This document shows positions 8,333 through 17,825 of a stretch of 64,000 nucleotides of DNA, piece by piece. The position numbers were made by a program, and so were the translations under genes. The number at the start of each line of letters is the position of its first letter. The stretch's first letter is position 1. The stretch is taken from NCBI GenBank assembly GCA_951828535.1, contig OX639990.1:731300-795299 (forward strand). The letters run 5' to 3'. The notes beneath the pieces were generated by a model. It was not told where the DNA came from. It saw only the letters and a program-made list of their open reading frames with translations, and did not search any database. The stretch comes from an uncultured Candidatus Entotheonella sp. (GTDB lineage Bacteria > Tectomicrobia > Entotheonellia > Entotheonellales > Entotheonellaceae).

Positions 8333-9847
8333 GTGTCCGTGCAGACATTCACGCTGTACGACATGCTGCTGCGCAACGCCGCACAATCTGGCGGACGGCC
8401 GGCAGTCATTCACGAACAGGGTGAGGTTAATTTCCGCGAACTTCTTGCCCGCGTCGATGCCTTGGCGGCGGGCCTGGCAACATTGCCGATCCGGAAAGGC
8501 CAGCGCATCTGCATTCTGGCACAGAATCACCCCGGTTACCTGGACCTCTACGGCGCCTGCGCTAAGCTGGGCGTTTTGGCCTATCCGATCAACTGGCGCC
8601 TGACGGCAGATGAGGTCCTCCGCATCGTCGAGCGGGCCGAGCCGAGCATGATGGTCGTCGATGCCACCACGCAGCCGGCGGTGGCGGACTGGCTAGGGAA
8701 CACCGACATTTCTCACTGGTATACCTTTGGATCAACCCTCTCCGGCCCGTTTGCCGCCTTCGACACACTCTACGCCGATACTGAGCCCGCCGATGCGCCC
8801 GGCGCGGTTATGGGCGACGACCCCTTCGCGGTGATCTCCACCGCCGCGGTAGACGTGATTCCGCGCGGCGCCGTGCTGACGCACAACAACCTGATGGCGG
8901 CCAACCTGCAAACAATGGTTTGCATGGGCCTGACCGAATCCGACTGCAATCTCCTGGCGCTGCCGCTGTTTCACATCGCCGCCTTGGGCGCGGCGCTCGC
9001 CACCATGCACGCCGGCGGCGCCAACGTGCTGACGGCCCGTTTCGACGCCACCCAGGCCGTACGGCTCATCGACGCGCACAACGTCACCTTTCTCACCAGT
9101 TTTCCCCCTGTTCTCGGATCGATTCTGGACGCCGCGGAGGCGGCAGATAGCCGTCTGCCCAGCCTGAAACACGTTGCCGGCCTCGAAGGGCCGGAGGTCA
9201 TCGGACGCCTGCAGGCCAATACCCAAGCGCAGTTCTGGACGGGCTACGGCCAGACCGAAACCAGCGGCTTCATTACCTTGCAACGTGCTGCCGATCGACC
9301 CGGCGCGGCGGGCAGGGTGGCGCCGCTATGCCGCGTTCGGCTGGTTGACGAATACGACCGCGAGGTACCGGTCGGCGAGGCGGGGGAAATTCTGGCGCGC
9401 GGATTCGTGGTGTTCCAGGGCTATTATGCGCAGCGTGAAGAAACCGACTACACCTTTCGCGGCGGCTGGCATCACACCGGCGACGTGGGGCGGTTTGACG
9501 AGGACGGTTTTCTACATTACGTCGGCCGCAGGCCGGAAAAGGAATTGATCAAGCCGGGTGGCGAGAACGTCTATCCCGCCGAGGTCGAGACCGTCATCAT
9601 GGAGATGCCGGGCGTGAGCGCCGTATGCGTCTTTGGCGTGCCCGATGCCCAGTGGGGCGAGGCCATCAAGGCCGTCGTCGAGAGCGACGGCGGTCTGAGC
9701 GCGGAACAGGTCATTGATCACGTGGCCGGCAGAATCGCCCGCTACAAAAGACCGAAGTGGGTCGTGTTTACCGATGCGCTGCCGAAGACGGACGCCCATG
9801 AGGTTGACCGGGAAGCCGTGAAGTCGCGCTGGGAGCACGAGGTCTGA
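8333..9847 (+). CDS. AMP-dependent synthetase/ligase-like protein with altered active-site motifs
   Basis: 504 residues from GTG 8333, placed by a strong gaggaaggagaa ribosome site; the open frame upstream overlaps the methyltransferase and is spurious. The fold of the acyl-CoA synthetase family is clear: Y-G-Q-T-E (A5), W-H-H-T-G-D (A7), G-R-R-P-E-K-E-L-I-K-P-G-G-E-N-V-Y-P (A8). However the phosphate-binding loop, normally T-S-G-T-T-G-x-P-K-G, reads I-S-T-A-A-V-D-V-I-P-R-G-A, and the C-terminal P-K-T-x-x-G-K lysine motif reads P-K-T-D-A-H-E-V. It may be a divergent ligase subfamily or have weak adenylation activity. Cotranscribed with the methyltransferase. Confidence 0.82.
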   Translation: MSVQTFTLYDMLLRNAAQSGGRPAVIHEQGEVNFRELLARVDALAAGLATLPIRKGQRICILAQNHPGYLDLYGACAKLGVLAYPINWRLTADEVLRIVERAEPSMMVVDATTQPAVADWLGNTDISHWYTFGSTLSGPFAAFDTLYADTEPADAPGAVMGDDPFAVISTAAVDVIPRGAVLTHNNLMAANLQTMVCMGLTESDCNLLALPLFHIAALGAALATMHAGGANVLTARFDATQAVRLIDAHNVTFLTSFPPVLGSILDAAEAADSRLPSLKHVAGLEGPEVIGRLQANTQAQFWTGYGQTETSGFITLQRAADRPGAAGRVAPLCRVRLVDEYDREVPVGEAGEILARGFVVFQGYYAQREETDYTFRGGWHHTGDVGRFDEDGFLHYVGRRPEKELIKPGGENVYPAEVETVIMEMPGVSAVCVFGVPDAQWGEAIKAVVESDGGLSAEQVIDHVAGRIARYKRPKWVVFTDALPKTDAHEVDREAVKSRWEHEV

Positions 9848-9852
9848 GGTTG

Positions 9853-9887
9853 AGGCGAGCGGGCCGTTGCGGTCCCCGCCCGCCTTT
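9853..9887. terminator. Hairpin terminator between convergent genes
   Basis: aggcgagcggg (9853-9863) pairs with cccgcccgcct (9875-9885) with one mismatch, followed by a short TTT. It separates the ligase-like gene from the convergent quinone reductase gene. Confidence 0.55.
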
Positions 9888-9898
9888 AGGGGCCGTAG

Positions 9899-9924
9899 GT
9901 CGGATTAGCTAAGCATAATCCGAC
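9899..9924. repeat. GTCGGATTA...TAATCCGAC intergenic palindrome
   Basis: A perfect 9-bp inverted repeat, gtcggatta (9899-9907) and taatccgac (9916-9924), around an 8-base loop. Palindromes with this sequence are widespread between genes in many Proteobacteria. It ends 11 bases before the qor-like stop. Confidence 0.7.
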
Positions 9925-9935
9925 ATTCCGCTGCA

Positions 9936-10904
9936 CTACGGAACCAACAACACCTTGCCAGTGGTCTTGCGCCCTTCCAGACTGCGATGCGCTTCCGCCA
10001 CGTCGGACAACGCAAAGGTGTGCTCCATGCGCAGCTTGAGGCTGCCGTCGGCGATCCAATTGAGGACGTCGCCGGCGCGTTTTTCGAGACTGGCGCGGTC
10101 GGCGATGTAGTGGAACAAGCTGGGGCGGGTGAGGAATAACGACCCCTTGGCATTGAGAATGGCGGCGTCGAACGGCGGCACCGGCCCGCTGGAAGCCCCG
10201 TAGAGCACCATGTAACCAAGCGGCGCCAAGCAGTTCAGGCTTTTGTCAAACGTCGTTTTGCCCACCGAGTCGTAAACGACCTGCACCCCCTTGCCGTCGG
10301 TCAGGCGTCTGACCTCAGCCTCGAAATCCTGCTCGGTGTACAGAATCACGTCGTCGGCCCCGGCCTCCCGCGCCAAGGCAGCCTTTTCCTCCGTCGAGAC
10401 GGTGCCGAAAACCCGCGCGCCGCACTGCTTGGCCATCTGCACCAGCAGCAGGCCCACGCCGCCAGCCGCGGCATGCACCAGACAGGCGTCACCGGCTTTA
10501 AGAGGGTAGGTGGTCGTAACGAGATAGTGCGCCGTCGTTCCCTGCAGCATGGCTGCCGCACCCACTTTGACGTCCAGCCCGTCGGGCAGGCGCACCAAGC
10601 GCTGCTCGGGCACCACCGCATACTCGGCGTAGGCGCCGGGGACGCCGGTCCACGTAACCGCATCGCCTTCCCTGAACCCTGTGACCCCGACTCCCACGCC
10701 CGCCACGGTGCCGGAGCCTTCCAAACCGAGGGTGTAGGGCAGGGCATTGGGATACAGGCCGGTGCGCTGGTAAACGTCGATGTAATTCAGGCCGCTGGCC
10801 GCCAGTTTCACCAACACCTGGCCCTCGCCGGGCGACGGGGTCGGGACCTCCTCATAGCTCATCGCCTCGGGCCCGCCAAACTCGTGGACACGTACAGCTT
10901 TCAT
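9936..10904 (-). CDS. qor: NADPH:quinone oxidoreductase, zeta-crystallin type
   Basis: 322 residues from ATG 10904, which has an AGGAG ribosome site eight bases upstream; the longer open frame translates degenerate repeats and is rejected. The protein begins M-K-A-V-R-V-H-E-F-G-G-P-E-A-M and contains the medium-chain dehydrogenase nucleotide motif V-H-A-A-A-G-G-V-G-L, then R-V-F-G-T-V-S-T. It lacks the structural-zinc cysteine cluster of alcohol dehydrogenases, as expected for one-electron quinone reductases. Cytoplasmic; exact substrate unknown. Confidence 0.88.
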   Translation of the reverse strand: MKAVRVHEFGGPEAMSYEEVPTPSPGEGQVLVKLAASGLNYIDVYQRTGLYPNALPYTLGLEGSGTVAGVGVGVTGFREGDAVTWTGVPGAYAEYAVVPEQRLVRLPDGLDVKVGAAAMLQGTTAHYLVTTTYPLKAGDACLVHAAAGGVGLLLVQMAKQCGARVFGTVSTEEKAALAREAGADDVILYTEQDFEAEVRRLTDGKGVQVVYDSVGKTTFDKSLNCLAPLGYMVLYGASSGPVPPFDAAILNAKGSLFLTRPSLFHYIADRASLEKRAGDVLNWIADGSLKLRMEHTFALSDVAEAHRSLEGRKTTGKVLLVP

Positions 10905-11288
10905 AAAACGGACTCCTGCTTGCATAACGCGTTGTCGTTTGAATTCCATGGCCTTACGGCCATGTAAGGTTCTTGAAAATAAGACCGTCATTCCCGCGAA
11001 AGCCGGAGCCCAAAACCTATCCGGCGGCCATGAGCCTGCACCTGCCTCGTGCGGGACCACTGGATTCCAGGCCAAGCCCAGAATGAGGAATAGGGGGCAT
11101 TGAACAGCCTATTTTCACAGCAATGAATGGGACTGACTGTCGAAGGCAGTCATCCTGCTTGCCACGGTATTCGGAGTCAACCGGAAAGTACGGTGTTGCC
11201 GGCTTGATGGCGTGTTGACAATCCCCGTGCTGTGCCATCGCCACTGTTTTTCTTTAATCCCGTCACCCTGCGAAAAGCGAGGCGCCCC
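10905..11288. other. 384-bp divergent intergenic region with degenerate REP-like units
   Basis: No gene is visible between the quinone reductase and the flavoenzyme. From about 10988 to 11065 there are decayed copies of the cattcccgcgaaagccggag and ctggattccagg type palindrome. Promoters for both flanking genes must lie here, but I cannot place them securely. Confidence 0.55.
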
Positions 11289-12713
11289 ATGTCGTCTGTG
11301 GACTACGACGCCATTGTGGTCGGTTCCGGTCCGAACGGCCTGGCTGCCGCTATCACGCTGGTGCGAGCCGGTTGCTCGGTTCTGGTACTGGAGGCCGCTG
11401 AAACGGTCGGCGGCGGGCTGCGTTCCAGATCGTTGACCCTGCCCGGATTTGTGCACGACGTCTGCGCGGCGATTCACCCGCTGGCCAAGGCTTCGCCGTT
11501 CTTCCGTTCCCTGCCACTGGCCCACCACGGCATGACCTGGATCGAACCGGACGCAGCATTGGCGCATCCCTTGGACGATGGGCAGGCGCTGCTGCTCGAA
11601 CGATCCTTGCAACGCACCGCCGCCGCGTTGGGGGCCGACGGCAGCGCCTATGGGGACCTGATGGCCCCGCTGGTACGGCACTGGCAGCCGTTGATGGAGA
11701 TGCTGCTGGGCCCTTTGCGCATACCGCGGCACCCTTTGCTTCTGGCCCGCTTCGGTCTGTCCGGTCTCCGCTCGGCGCGGGCCATGGCAGAAGGTACATT
11801 TGCTGGCTCAGCGGCGAGAACGCTTTTCGCCGGTCTGGCTGCACACGCCGTCGTGCCTCTCGATAAGCGGCCCACTGCGGCGTTCGGCTTGCTGCTGGGC
11901 ATTCTGGGGCATGCGGTCGGCTGGCCGTTGGTGCGCGGCGGCTCGCAGCGGTTGGCCGACGTCCTGACGTCGTATCTGACATCCCTGGGCGGGGAAATCC
12001 GAACGAATGCGCCGGTTGCCTCTGTGGACGACTTGCCGCCGAGTCGCGCCGTGCTCTTGGACGTGACGCCGCGTCAAGTGCTGCGGCTGGCCGGACACCG
12101 TCTGCCAAAATCCTACCGGCGCCAACTGGAACGCTATCGTTATGGCCCGGGCGTTTTCAAGATGGACTGGGCCCTCGACAGTGCGATCCCGTGGCGTGAC
12201 GAGGGATGCAAACGCGCCGCTACCGTCCATCTGGGAGGCACGCTGCCCGAAATTGCCGACGCCGAACGGGCCGCCTTCAGCGGTCAACGCAGCGAACGGC
12301 CCTTTGTGATTTTGGCTCAGCCGAGCCTGTTCGATGACACCCGAGCCCCGGCGGGTCGGCACACGGCCTGGGCCTACTGCCACGTGCCGCACGGCTCAAC
12401 GTTTGATATGTCTGAACACATTGAAAGCCAGATCGAACGCTTTGCCCCAGGGTTCCAAGAACGTGTGCTGGCTCGCCACATCATGGCGCCCGCGGCGCTG
12501 GAGCAATACAATTCCAACTATGTGGGCGGCGACATCAGCGGTGGCGCGCAGGATTTGCGCCAGCTTTTCACGCGACCCGCCGTACGGCTGACGCCCTACG
12601 CAACGCCGGACAGGAGGTTGTTTATCTGTTCCGCCTCCACGCCACCGGGCGGCGGAGTGCACGGCATGAGCGGCTATTTCGCCGCCCAAGCAGCCCTCCA
12701 GCGGACGCTGTAG
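11289..12713 (+). CDS. Phytoene-desaturase-like NAD(P)/FAD oxidoreductase
   Basis: 474 residues from ATG 11289; ATG 11232 upstream gives a 19-residue extension before the FAD fingerprint and is less likely. The dinucleotide-binding motif is [14 protein letters not shown], with [13 protein letters not shown] closing the FAD site, and the C-terminus has [16 protein letters not shown], the usual end of carotenoid-desaturase-like / PYROXD2-like enzymes. Substrate unknown. A second member of this superfamily is at 36085. Confidence 0.85.
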   Translation: MSSVDYDAIVVGSGPNGLAAAITLVRAGCSVLVLEAAETVGGGLRSRSLTLPGFVHDVCAAIHPLAKASPFFRSLPLAHHGMTWIEPDAALAHPLDDGQALLLERSLQRTAAALGADGSAYGDLMAPLVRHWQPLMEMLLGPLRIPRHPLLLARFGLSGLRSARAMAEGTFAGSAARTLFAGLAAHAVVPLDKRPTAAFGLLLGILGHAVGWPLVRGGSQRLADVLTSYLTSLGGEIRTNAPVASVDDLPPSRAVLLDVTPRQVLRLAGHRLPKSYRRQLERYRYGPGVFKMDWALDSAIPWRDEGCKRAATVHLGGTLPEIADAERAAFSGQRSERPFVILAQPSLFDDTRAPAGRHTAWAYCHVPHGSTFDMSEHIESQIERFAPGFQERVLARHIMAPAALEQYNSNYVGGDISGGAQDLRQLFTRPAVRLTPYATPDRRLFICSASTPPGGGVHGMSGYFAAQAALQRTL

Positions 12714-12773
12714 TCTGGTGACAGCCTACAATGGGAACCGGGTAAGAGTTTCCTCCAACTGTAAGGACAGCGC

Positions 12774-14396
12774 GTGAGCGATAGACGGGTTTTGGTGGTG
12801 GTTATGGATGGCGTTGGGGTGCGTGAGGAACGATTTGGCAACGCGGTACGGCTCGCCTGGACGCCGGCCATGGACTGGCTCAGGCAACACGGGCTCTATA
12901 CTACGCTGCAAGCCCACGGCACCGCCGTCGGCCTGCCGAGCGACGACGACATTGGCAACAGCGAGGTGGGTCACAACGCCCTCGGCGCCGGTCGCGTTTT
13001 TGCACAGGGCGCCACACTGGTCGGGCAGGCCATCGCTTCCGAACGCATCTTTTCGGGCCGCACCTGGCGCGACCTGCTGTCCTACGTCGGCTCGCACGAC
13101 CGAACGCTGCACTTCCTCGGCCTGCTGTCCGACGGCAACGTGCATTCGCATGAGCAGCACTTGTACGCCATGCTGGCGCGGGCCAAAGCCGATGGTGTCA
13201 AGCGGGTCCGGGTGCACATACTGTTCGATGGCCGTGACGTGGGCGAAAAGTCAGCCGAGACCTACGTGGAGCGTTTGGAACGAACCATGGCCGAGTTGCG
13301 CAGCCCCGATTTCGATGTGCTGACCGCATCCGGCGGTGGGCGCATGCGCATCACGATGGATCGTTACGAGGCCGATTGGGGCATGGTACAACGGGGCTGG
13401 CGGGTGCACGTGCTGGGCGAAGGGCAGGGCTTCCCATCGCTATCCGCGGCCCTGCAAGCCTTCCGCAAGGACACCGACGTGGGCGACCAGTATCTGCCCG
13501 AGTTCGTCATCACCGACGAGGGCGGCCAACCCGTCGGGCCGATTCACGACGGCGACGGCGTTGTCTTCTTTAACTTCCGCGGCGACCGCGCCATCCAGAT
13601 ATCAAGGGCCTTCTCTGATGCCGACTTTTCGCACTTTGATCGGGTTCGCCGTCCCAGCACCTTCTACGCCGGCATGATGTTGTACGACGGCGATCTCGCC
13701 ATCCCCGAACACTACCTCGTGGCGCCGCCGGAGATCGACCACACCCTGAGCGAGTTCTTCGTGGACCACAAGCTGCGGCAGTTCGCCTGCAGCGAAACGC
13801 AGAAGTTCGGGCACGTGACCTATTTTTGGAACGGCAACAGGTCCGGCTACGTCGACCGCACCTTGGAGGAATACCTCGAAATCCCATCGGACGCTGGCAT
13901 CAGCTTCGATCAACGGCCCTGGATGAAGGCCGCGGAAATCACCGACGCCACCGCGGCGTGCATGCGCAGCGGCAGCTTCGACGTTGGCCGTATCAACTTG
14001 GCGAATGGGGATATGGTGGGGCATACGGGCGATTTGCCGGCGACGGTGATGGCCGTCTCGACTCTGGACATGATGCTGGGCAGGCTGATCCGGGCGGCTG
14101 AGGCGAGCAACACCGTATTGCTCATCACCGCCGACCACGGCAACTGCGACGAGATGTTCGACGTCAAATCCGGCCAAGTGTCCGACTGGGAAGCCCTTGA
14201 CGCTGCGCTGCCGCCCAAGACCTCACACAGCCTGAGCCCGGTGCCGTTCTACCTGTACGACCCAGCGGGGGTCAATCACTACCAACTGCGGCAAGGGCAG
14301 GTCCACACGCTGGCGAACGTTGCCAATACAGTAATCCAACTCATGGGATTGGAGCCGTGCGAACGGTACGAGCCCGGCTTGATCACGGTGCCGTAA
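12774..14396 (+). CDS. gpmI: 2,3-bisphosphoglycerate-independent phosphoglycerate mutase
   Basis: 540 residues, close to the family length. It interconverts 3- and 2-phosphoglycerate in glycolysis. The alkaline-phosphatase-like metal site begins V-V-M-D-G-V-G, the phosphoserine site is G-N-S-E-V-G-H, and the second metal cluster ends A-D-H-G-N-C-D-E-M. The conserved N-F-R-G-D-R-A segment binds substrate. Start GTG 12774 follows a gtaaggacagc ribosome site. Confidence 0.95.
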   Translation: MSDRRVLVVVMDGVGVREERFGNAVRLAWTPAMDWLRQHGLYTTLQAHGTAVGLPSDDDIGNSEVGHNALGAGRVFAQGATLVGQAIASERIFSGRTWRDLLSYVGSHDRTLHFLGLLSDGNVHSHEQHLYAMLARAKADGVKRVRVHILFDGRDVGEKSAETYVERLERTMAELRSPDFDVLTASGGGRMRITMDRYEADWGMVQRGWRVHVLGEGQGFPSLSAALQAFRKDTDVGDQYLPEFVITDEGGQPVGPIHDGDGVVFFNFRGDRAIQISRAFSDADFSHFDRVRRPSTFYAGMMLYDGDLAIPEHYLVAPPEIDHTLSEFFVDHKLRQFACSETQKFGHVTYFWNGNRSGYVDRTLEEYLEIPSDAGISFDQRPWMKAAEITDATAACMRSGSFDVGRINLANGDMVGHTGDLPATVMAVSTLDMMLGRLIRAAEASNTVLLITADHGNCDEMFDVKSGQVSDWEALDAALPPKTSHSLSPVPFYLYDPAGVNHYQLRQGQVHTLANVANTVIQLMGLEPCERYEPGLITVP

Positions 14397-14416
14397 TGGC
14401 CTCCGGTCAGATGGCG

Positions 14417-15397
14417 CTAACCGGACGCCTCGGGATTGACCCATTGCCCCGCCTCGGGGCGACCGCCGGCCAACACGGCGAGAACGGCACGGGCCGCCAA
14501 CACGCCGGTTTCACGCAGGCCCTCCCGGCTATAAGCGGCGAGGTGAGGGGACAGCACAACGTTGTCGAGGCGACGCAGTGAGCTGTCCTGCAGGGGTTCG
14601 TCGTGAAACACGTCGAGGCCGGCACCGGCCAAGCGACCAGCCCGCAACGCTGCCGCCAGGGCGGCTTCATCGACCAGGTCGCCACGCGCCGTGTTGATGA
14701 GAAACGCCGTCGGCTTCATTGAGGCGAGGGCTTGCGCGTCGATGAGATGACGGGTGTCGCCCTGCAACGGGGCGTTGATCGATACGATGTCCGCCTGCCG
14801 CAGCAACTCCTCCAGCGTCACGTACCGCACGCCGTGTGCCTCGGCGAAAGCCTCATCCTGCACGACGTCGGTGGCCAGAATCGGCATGTCGAAGCCTCGC
14901 GCACGCCGCGCCACCGCCTTGCCGATCCGCCCCAATCCGATGATGCCCAGCGTTTTGCCGGCGATGTTGGTGCTGACCAACACCTCCCAGCTTCCGCCGC
15001 GTACCACGCGATCCGCCTGCGCCACCTGGCGCGCCACCGTCAATAACAAGCCAAACACGTAATCGGCGACGCTGTCGGTGAATCCCGGCGCCACCGCCAC
15101 CGGAACGCCGCGCGCCGTGGCCGCCGCCACGTCTACCGAGTCGTAACCCACGCCGCGCAGGGCGATAACCTTGAGCCGCGGCACTGCGTCGAGAACCGCT
15201 GCGGTAATGGGCATCGACGAAATAATCGCCCCATCCGCGTCGTGCAGAAGCTCAATGGCGCGGGCTTGTGGCACGTTGCCGTCGCCCAGGGTCCAATCAA
15301 TGTCCGGGTGGGTGATGACGCAGCCGTTGCGCTGCAACAAATCGAGGGGTTCGGGATCAACGGCAAAATATCGCGCGGTAATCAAAACGTTCGGCAT
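14417..15397 (-). CDS. D-2-hydroxyacid dehydrogenase (NAD-dependent, SerA/GyaR family)
   Basis: 326 residues. The Rossmann motif is L-G-I-I-G-L-G-R-I-G-K-A-V, followed by the catalytic-domain signatures N-T-A-R-G-D-L-V-D (arginine) and V-F-H-D-E-P (glutamate), and a final S-P-H-L-A-A-Y containing the catalytic histidine. No ACT regulatory domain, so it is a glyoxylate/hydroxypyruvate-type or other 2-ketoacid reductase rather than full SerA. Its ATG shares one base with the stop of the upstream hydrolase (TGATG), showing coupling. Confidence 0.88.
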   Translation of the reverse strand: MPNVLITARYFAVDPEPLDLLQRNGCVITHPDIDWTLGDGNVPQARAIELLHDADGAIISSMPITAAVLDAVPRLKVIALRGVGYDSVDVAAATARGVPVAVAPGFTDSVADYVFGLLLTVARQVAQADRVVRGGSWEVLVSTNIAGKTLGIIGLGRIGKAVARRARGFDMPILATDVVQDEAFAEAHGVRYVTLEELLRQADIVSINAPLQGDTRHLIDAQALASMKPTAFLINTARGDLVDEAALAAALRAGRLAGAGLDVFHDEPLQDSSLRRLDNVVLSPHLAAYSREGLRETGVLAARAVLAVLAGGRPEAGQWVNPEASG

Positions 15398-16200
15398 CAG
15401 GCATTGTCCAGAAAAACCACAACCCGTTCCACAAAGGCGTCAGCCTGTTCGATCTCCGGGTGATGTCCGCATTGGTCGAAAACGGCCAACTGCGCACCCG
15501 GAATCGACGCCTGATATACCTCCGCGGCGCTCAACGGCACGATGGCGTCCTGCCGGCCCCAGGCCAGAAGGGTAGAGTGCCCACGCAGCCGGCGCAGCAG
15601 ATGCGGCAGGCTCGGTGAGTGCATAAAAGGTCGCCAGCTCAACCGGCTGGCCATTTCGCGCGCCACTTCCCAGTTCTCCGTCTGCTCAGGCGTTGGGTCA
15701 GCGCCGTATATTTCCTGGTACTCCGCGCAGTTGGCGGCGTCGTGGAAGCTGGCGGCCAGGTAGTCCCTGGCAGTCACCAGGAACACGTCGTAGATCTCGC
15801 CGCTGGGAGGCTTGATGCCCGGCGCGCCTACCAGGACCAGCTTGCCGAACTGCCGCGGGCACATGGTGGCCATCTCTGCCGCCAACCAGCCGCCCAGCCC
15901 GACGCCGATGACCGGCACTTGATGCAGCCCCAGCTCGTCCAACGCGTCCAGGTACCAGCAGGCCAGATCCTGCATGCTCAGGATCCAGTCCGGACGGTCG
16001 GACTGCCCAAAGCCGGGATGCGACGGCAGATGCAGAGTGTAGTGCCGGGCCAGGGCCTCGTGATACCGCAGCCAGCCTGGATGCCCCAACTCGTCGTGCA
16101 GCACCAGCAGGGGCGGCCCGCTGCCGCCTTTCACAAGCTCGATCTTGAGGCCCGCCGCCTCGATCATGTCCGCCGTCCAGGGCGCCGAAAGTGTCGTCAT
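15397..16200 (-). CDS. Alpha/beta hydrolase-fold protein with Gly at the nucleophile position
   Basis: 267 residues. The fold is plain: L-V-L-H-D-E-L-G-H, then the nucleophile elbow, an acid strand W-G-R-Q-D-A-I-V-P and a histidine in C-G-H-H-P-E. The elbow, normally G-x-S-x-G, reads G-V-G-L-G-G, so the serine is replaced while the Asp and His are kept. The protein is a clear paralogue of the one at 52196-52990, which has the same change. It is coupled to the hydroxyacid dehydrogenase and divergent from the P450. Classical hydrolase activity is doubtful. Confidence 0.82.
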   Translation of the reverse strand: MTTLSAPWTADMIEAAGLKIELVKGGSGPPLLVLHDELGHPGWLRYHEALARHYTLHLPSHPGFGQSDRPDWILSMQDLACWYLDALDELGLHQVPVIGVGLGGWLAAEMATMCPRQFGKLVLVGAPGIKPPSGEIYDVFLVTARDYLAASFHDAANCAEYQEIYGADPTPEQTENWEVAREMASRLSWRPFMHSPSLPHLLRRLRGHSTLLAWGRQDAIVPLSAAEVYQASIPGAQLAVFDQCGHHPEIEQADAFVERVVVFLDNA

Positions 16201-16295
16201 GATGGATTGTCCTTACTGTTCAATGGTAAGCCGTCGGTCGCTTGAAGGAGGGCGGCATTGTCACACCTGGAAGGCGCGGTATCAAGTATGCACGG

Positions 16296-16304
16296 TGCTA
16301 TAAT
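16296..16304 (+). promoter_or_regulatory. Extended -10 promoter (TGCTATAAT) for the P450 gene
   Basis: TGCTATAAT at 16296-16304 is a perfect extended -10 element, about 75 bases before the P450 start. No good -35 box is present at 17 bases, as usual for this promoter class. An almost identical 18-base block recurs at 17741. Confidence 0.55.
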
Positions 16305-16378
16305 TCGCCTGCTGTCAGTGGTTTTGGAATTTGTACGCAAGGGCAACACACCCTGCCCGTCAGCGGAAGGAGGGGAGA

Positions 16379-17749
16379 ATGGCTTCTTCGACACTGCCCA
16401 TCGCGCGCGGCCTGCCTTTCGTCGGCAACGCCTTGAGTATGGCGAGGGACATCCGCGGCTTTCTCACGTCGCAGTACATAGAGCTGGGGCCGGTCTTCGG
16501 CATCCGCATGCTGCACCGGCGATTCACGGTGCTGGCCGGCGTGGAAGCAAACCGGTTCCTGATGAACGAAGGCGTCAGACATTTCCGCTCCTTCGAATTC
16601 TGGAAGGACATCGTCACGCGGTACGGCGCGTCGCGGTCGGTGATCAGTAGCGATGGTCCCGACCACGCAACGCTTCGAAAAACCTTGAGGCGAGGATATT
16701 CCAGGCAATACGCCGCGGATCGCATTTCCGACCTTGCCGACATCGCGCGCCAAGAGACCGCGGCCTGGCCGCTCAGCAGGGCTTGGCCGGTGGTGCCGGC
16801 ACTTCAACGCATCGCCGGCAAGCAGGTGGGCACCCTGGTTGGCGGCGTCTCCCCACACAGGTATATCGAGGATCTGGATTACTTCGTTTACGTGCTGCAG
16901 ACGAGCCGGTTCCGGGCGCGGCCCGCTCTCTGGTCGCGGCGGTTCCGACGGGCCGCCGAACGAATGCACGAGTTGTACCTGGAGGTTATGGCACAACACA
17001 CGGGAGAAAATCGGAATCGCAACGGCGACAAGCGGGACCTGATCGACGACGTTTTGGATTTACACGAGTCGGACCCGCAATTCCTTCCCGAAGCGGATCT
17101 GAAGGTGAACGTGCTCGGGCCTTTCCTCGTGGCACTTCACACGGTGGCTGCCACCTGTGCCTTCATGCTCTACGCGTTGTTGAAGCATCCCGAATTGTTG
17201 GCCCAGGTGCAGTCTGAGGCGGACCACCTTTTCGCCGGCGGGGAGCCAACCCGCGAGGGGCTCCGCAGTTTGAACGCAACGCATCGGACGGCGATGGAGA
17301 CAATGCGGATGTATCCCGTCGCACCCGTGCTGATCCGCACCGTAACCAATTCGTTCGAGTTCGCAGGGTACCGCATACCCGCCGGCGAAAACGTGATAAT
17401 CGCGACCTCGGTGCCACACTACTTGCCCGAACATTTTCCCGAGCCGGAGCGGTTCGACATCGAGCGCTATACCCCGGAGCGCGCCGAGCACCGGCAACCG
17501 GAAGTTTATGCACCCTTTGGCCTGGGCGCCCATCGCTGTCTCGGCAGTGGATTCGCGGAGGTGCAGATTGCGGTGACGATGGCAACCATCCTGCACGAGG
17601 CTGAGTTTGAACTGGTCCCGGTTGATTACACCTTGAGGACCGCCATGCTTCCGTTCCTCAGTCCGAACAAATCGTTCAGGGTCCGCGTCGTGCGGCGTCG
17701 CGGTACCGATCGTAACGTTCACCGGGGCCGGGAAGCAGCAGTGCTATAA
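16379..17749 (+). CDS. Cytochrome P450
   Basis: 456 residues from ATG 16379, set by the ribosome site ggaaggaggggag; the longer frame (from 16331) is less likely. The heme-thiolate motif F-G-L-G-A-H-R-C-L-G is intact, the K-helix E-T-M-R-M-Y-P gives E-x-x-R, and E-R-Y-T-P-E-R precedes the heme loop. No transmembrane anchor, so soluble and dependent on external ferredoxin or flavodoxin; none is encoded nearby. It begins a same-strand run with a flavin monooxygenase and a halogenase-like protein. Confidence 0.92.
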   Translation: MASSTLPIARGLPFVGNALSMARDIRGFLTSQYIELGPVFGIRMLHRRFTVLAGVEANRFLMNEGVRHFRSFEFWKDIVTRYGASRSVISSDGPDHATLRKTLRRGYSRQYAADRISDLADIARQETAAWPLSRAWPVVPALQRIAGKQVGTLVGGVSPHRYIEDLDYFVYVLQTSRFRARPALWSRRFRRAAERMHELYLEVMAQHTGENRNRNGDKRDLIDDVLDLHESDPQFLPEADLKVNVLGPFLVALHTVAATCAFMLYALLKHPELLAQVQSEADHLFAGGEPTREGLRSLNATHRTAMETMRMYPVAPVLIRTVTNSFEFAGYRIPAGENVIIATSVPHYLPEHFPEPERFDIERYTPERAEHRQPEVYAPFGLGAHRCLGSGFAEVQIAVTMATILHEAEFELVPVDYTLRTAMLPFLSPNKSFRVRVVRRRGTDRNVHRGREAAVL

Positions 17750-17750
17750 T
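17742..17750 (+). promoter_or_regulatory. Extended -10 promoter at the end of the P450 gene
   Basis: TGCTATAAT at 17742-17750 overlaps the P450 stop codon and lies about 75 bases before the next start at 17826, the same spacing as the matching element before the P450. Confidence 0.5.
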
Positions 17751-17825
17751 GCGCCCGCATGGCCCGCCGCCCGACCGCGGCAGCCGCCGTTTTCAACCGT
17801 ACCGCAACCACAGGGAGAACGACCG

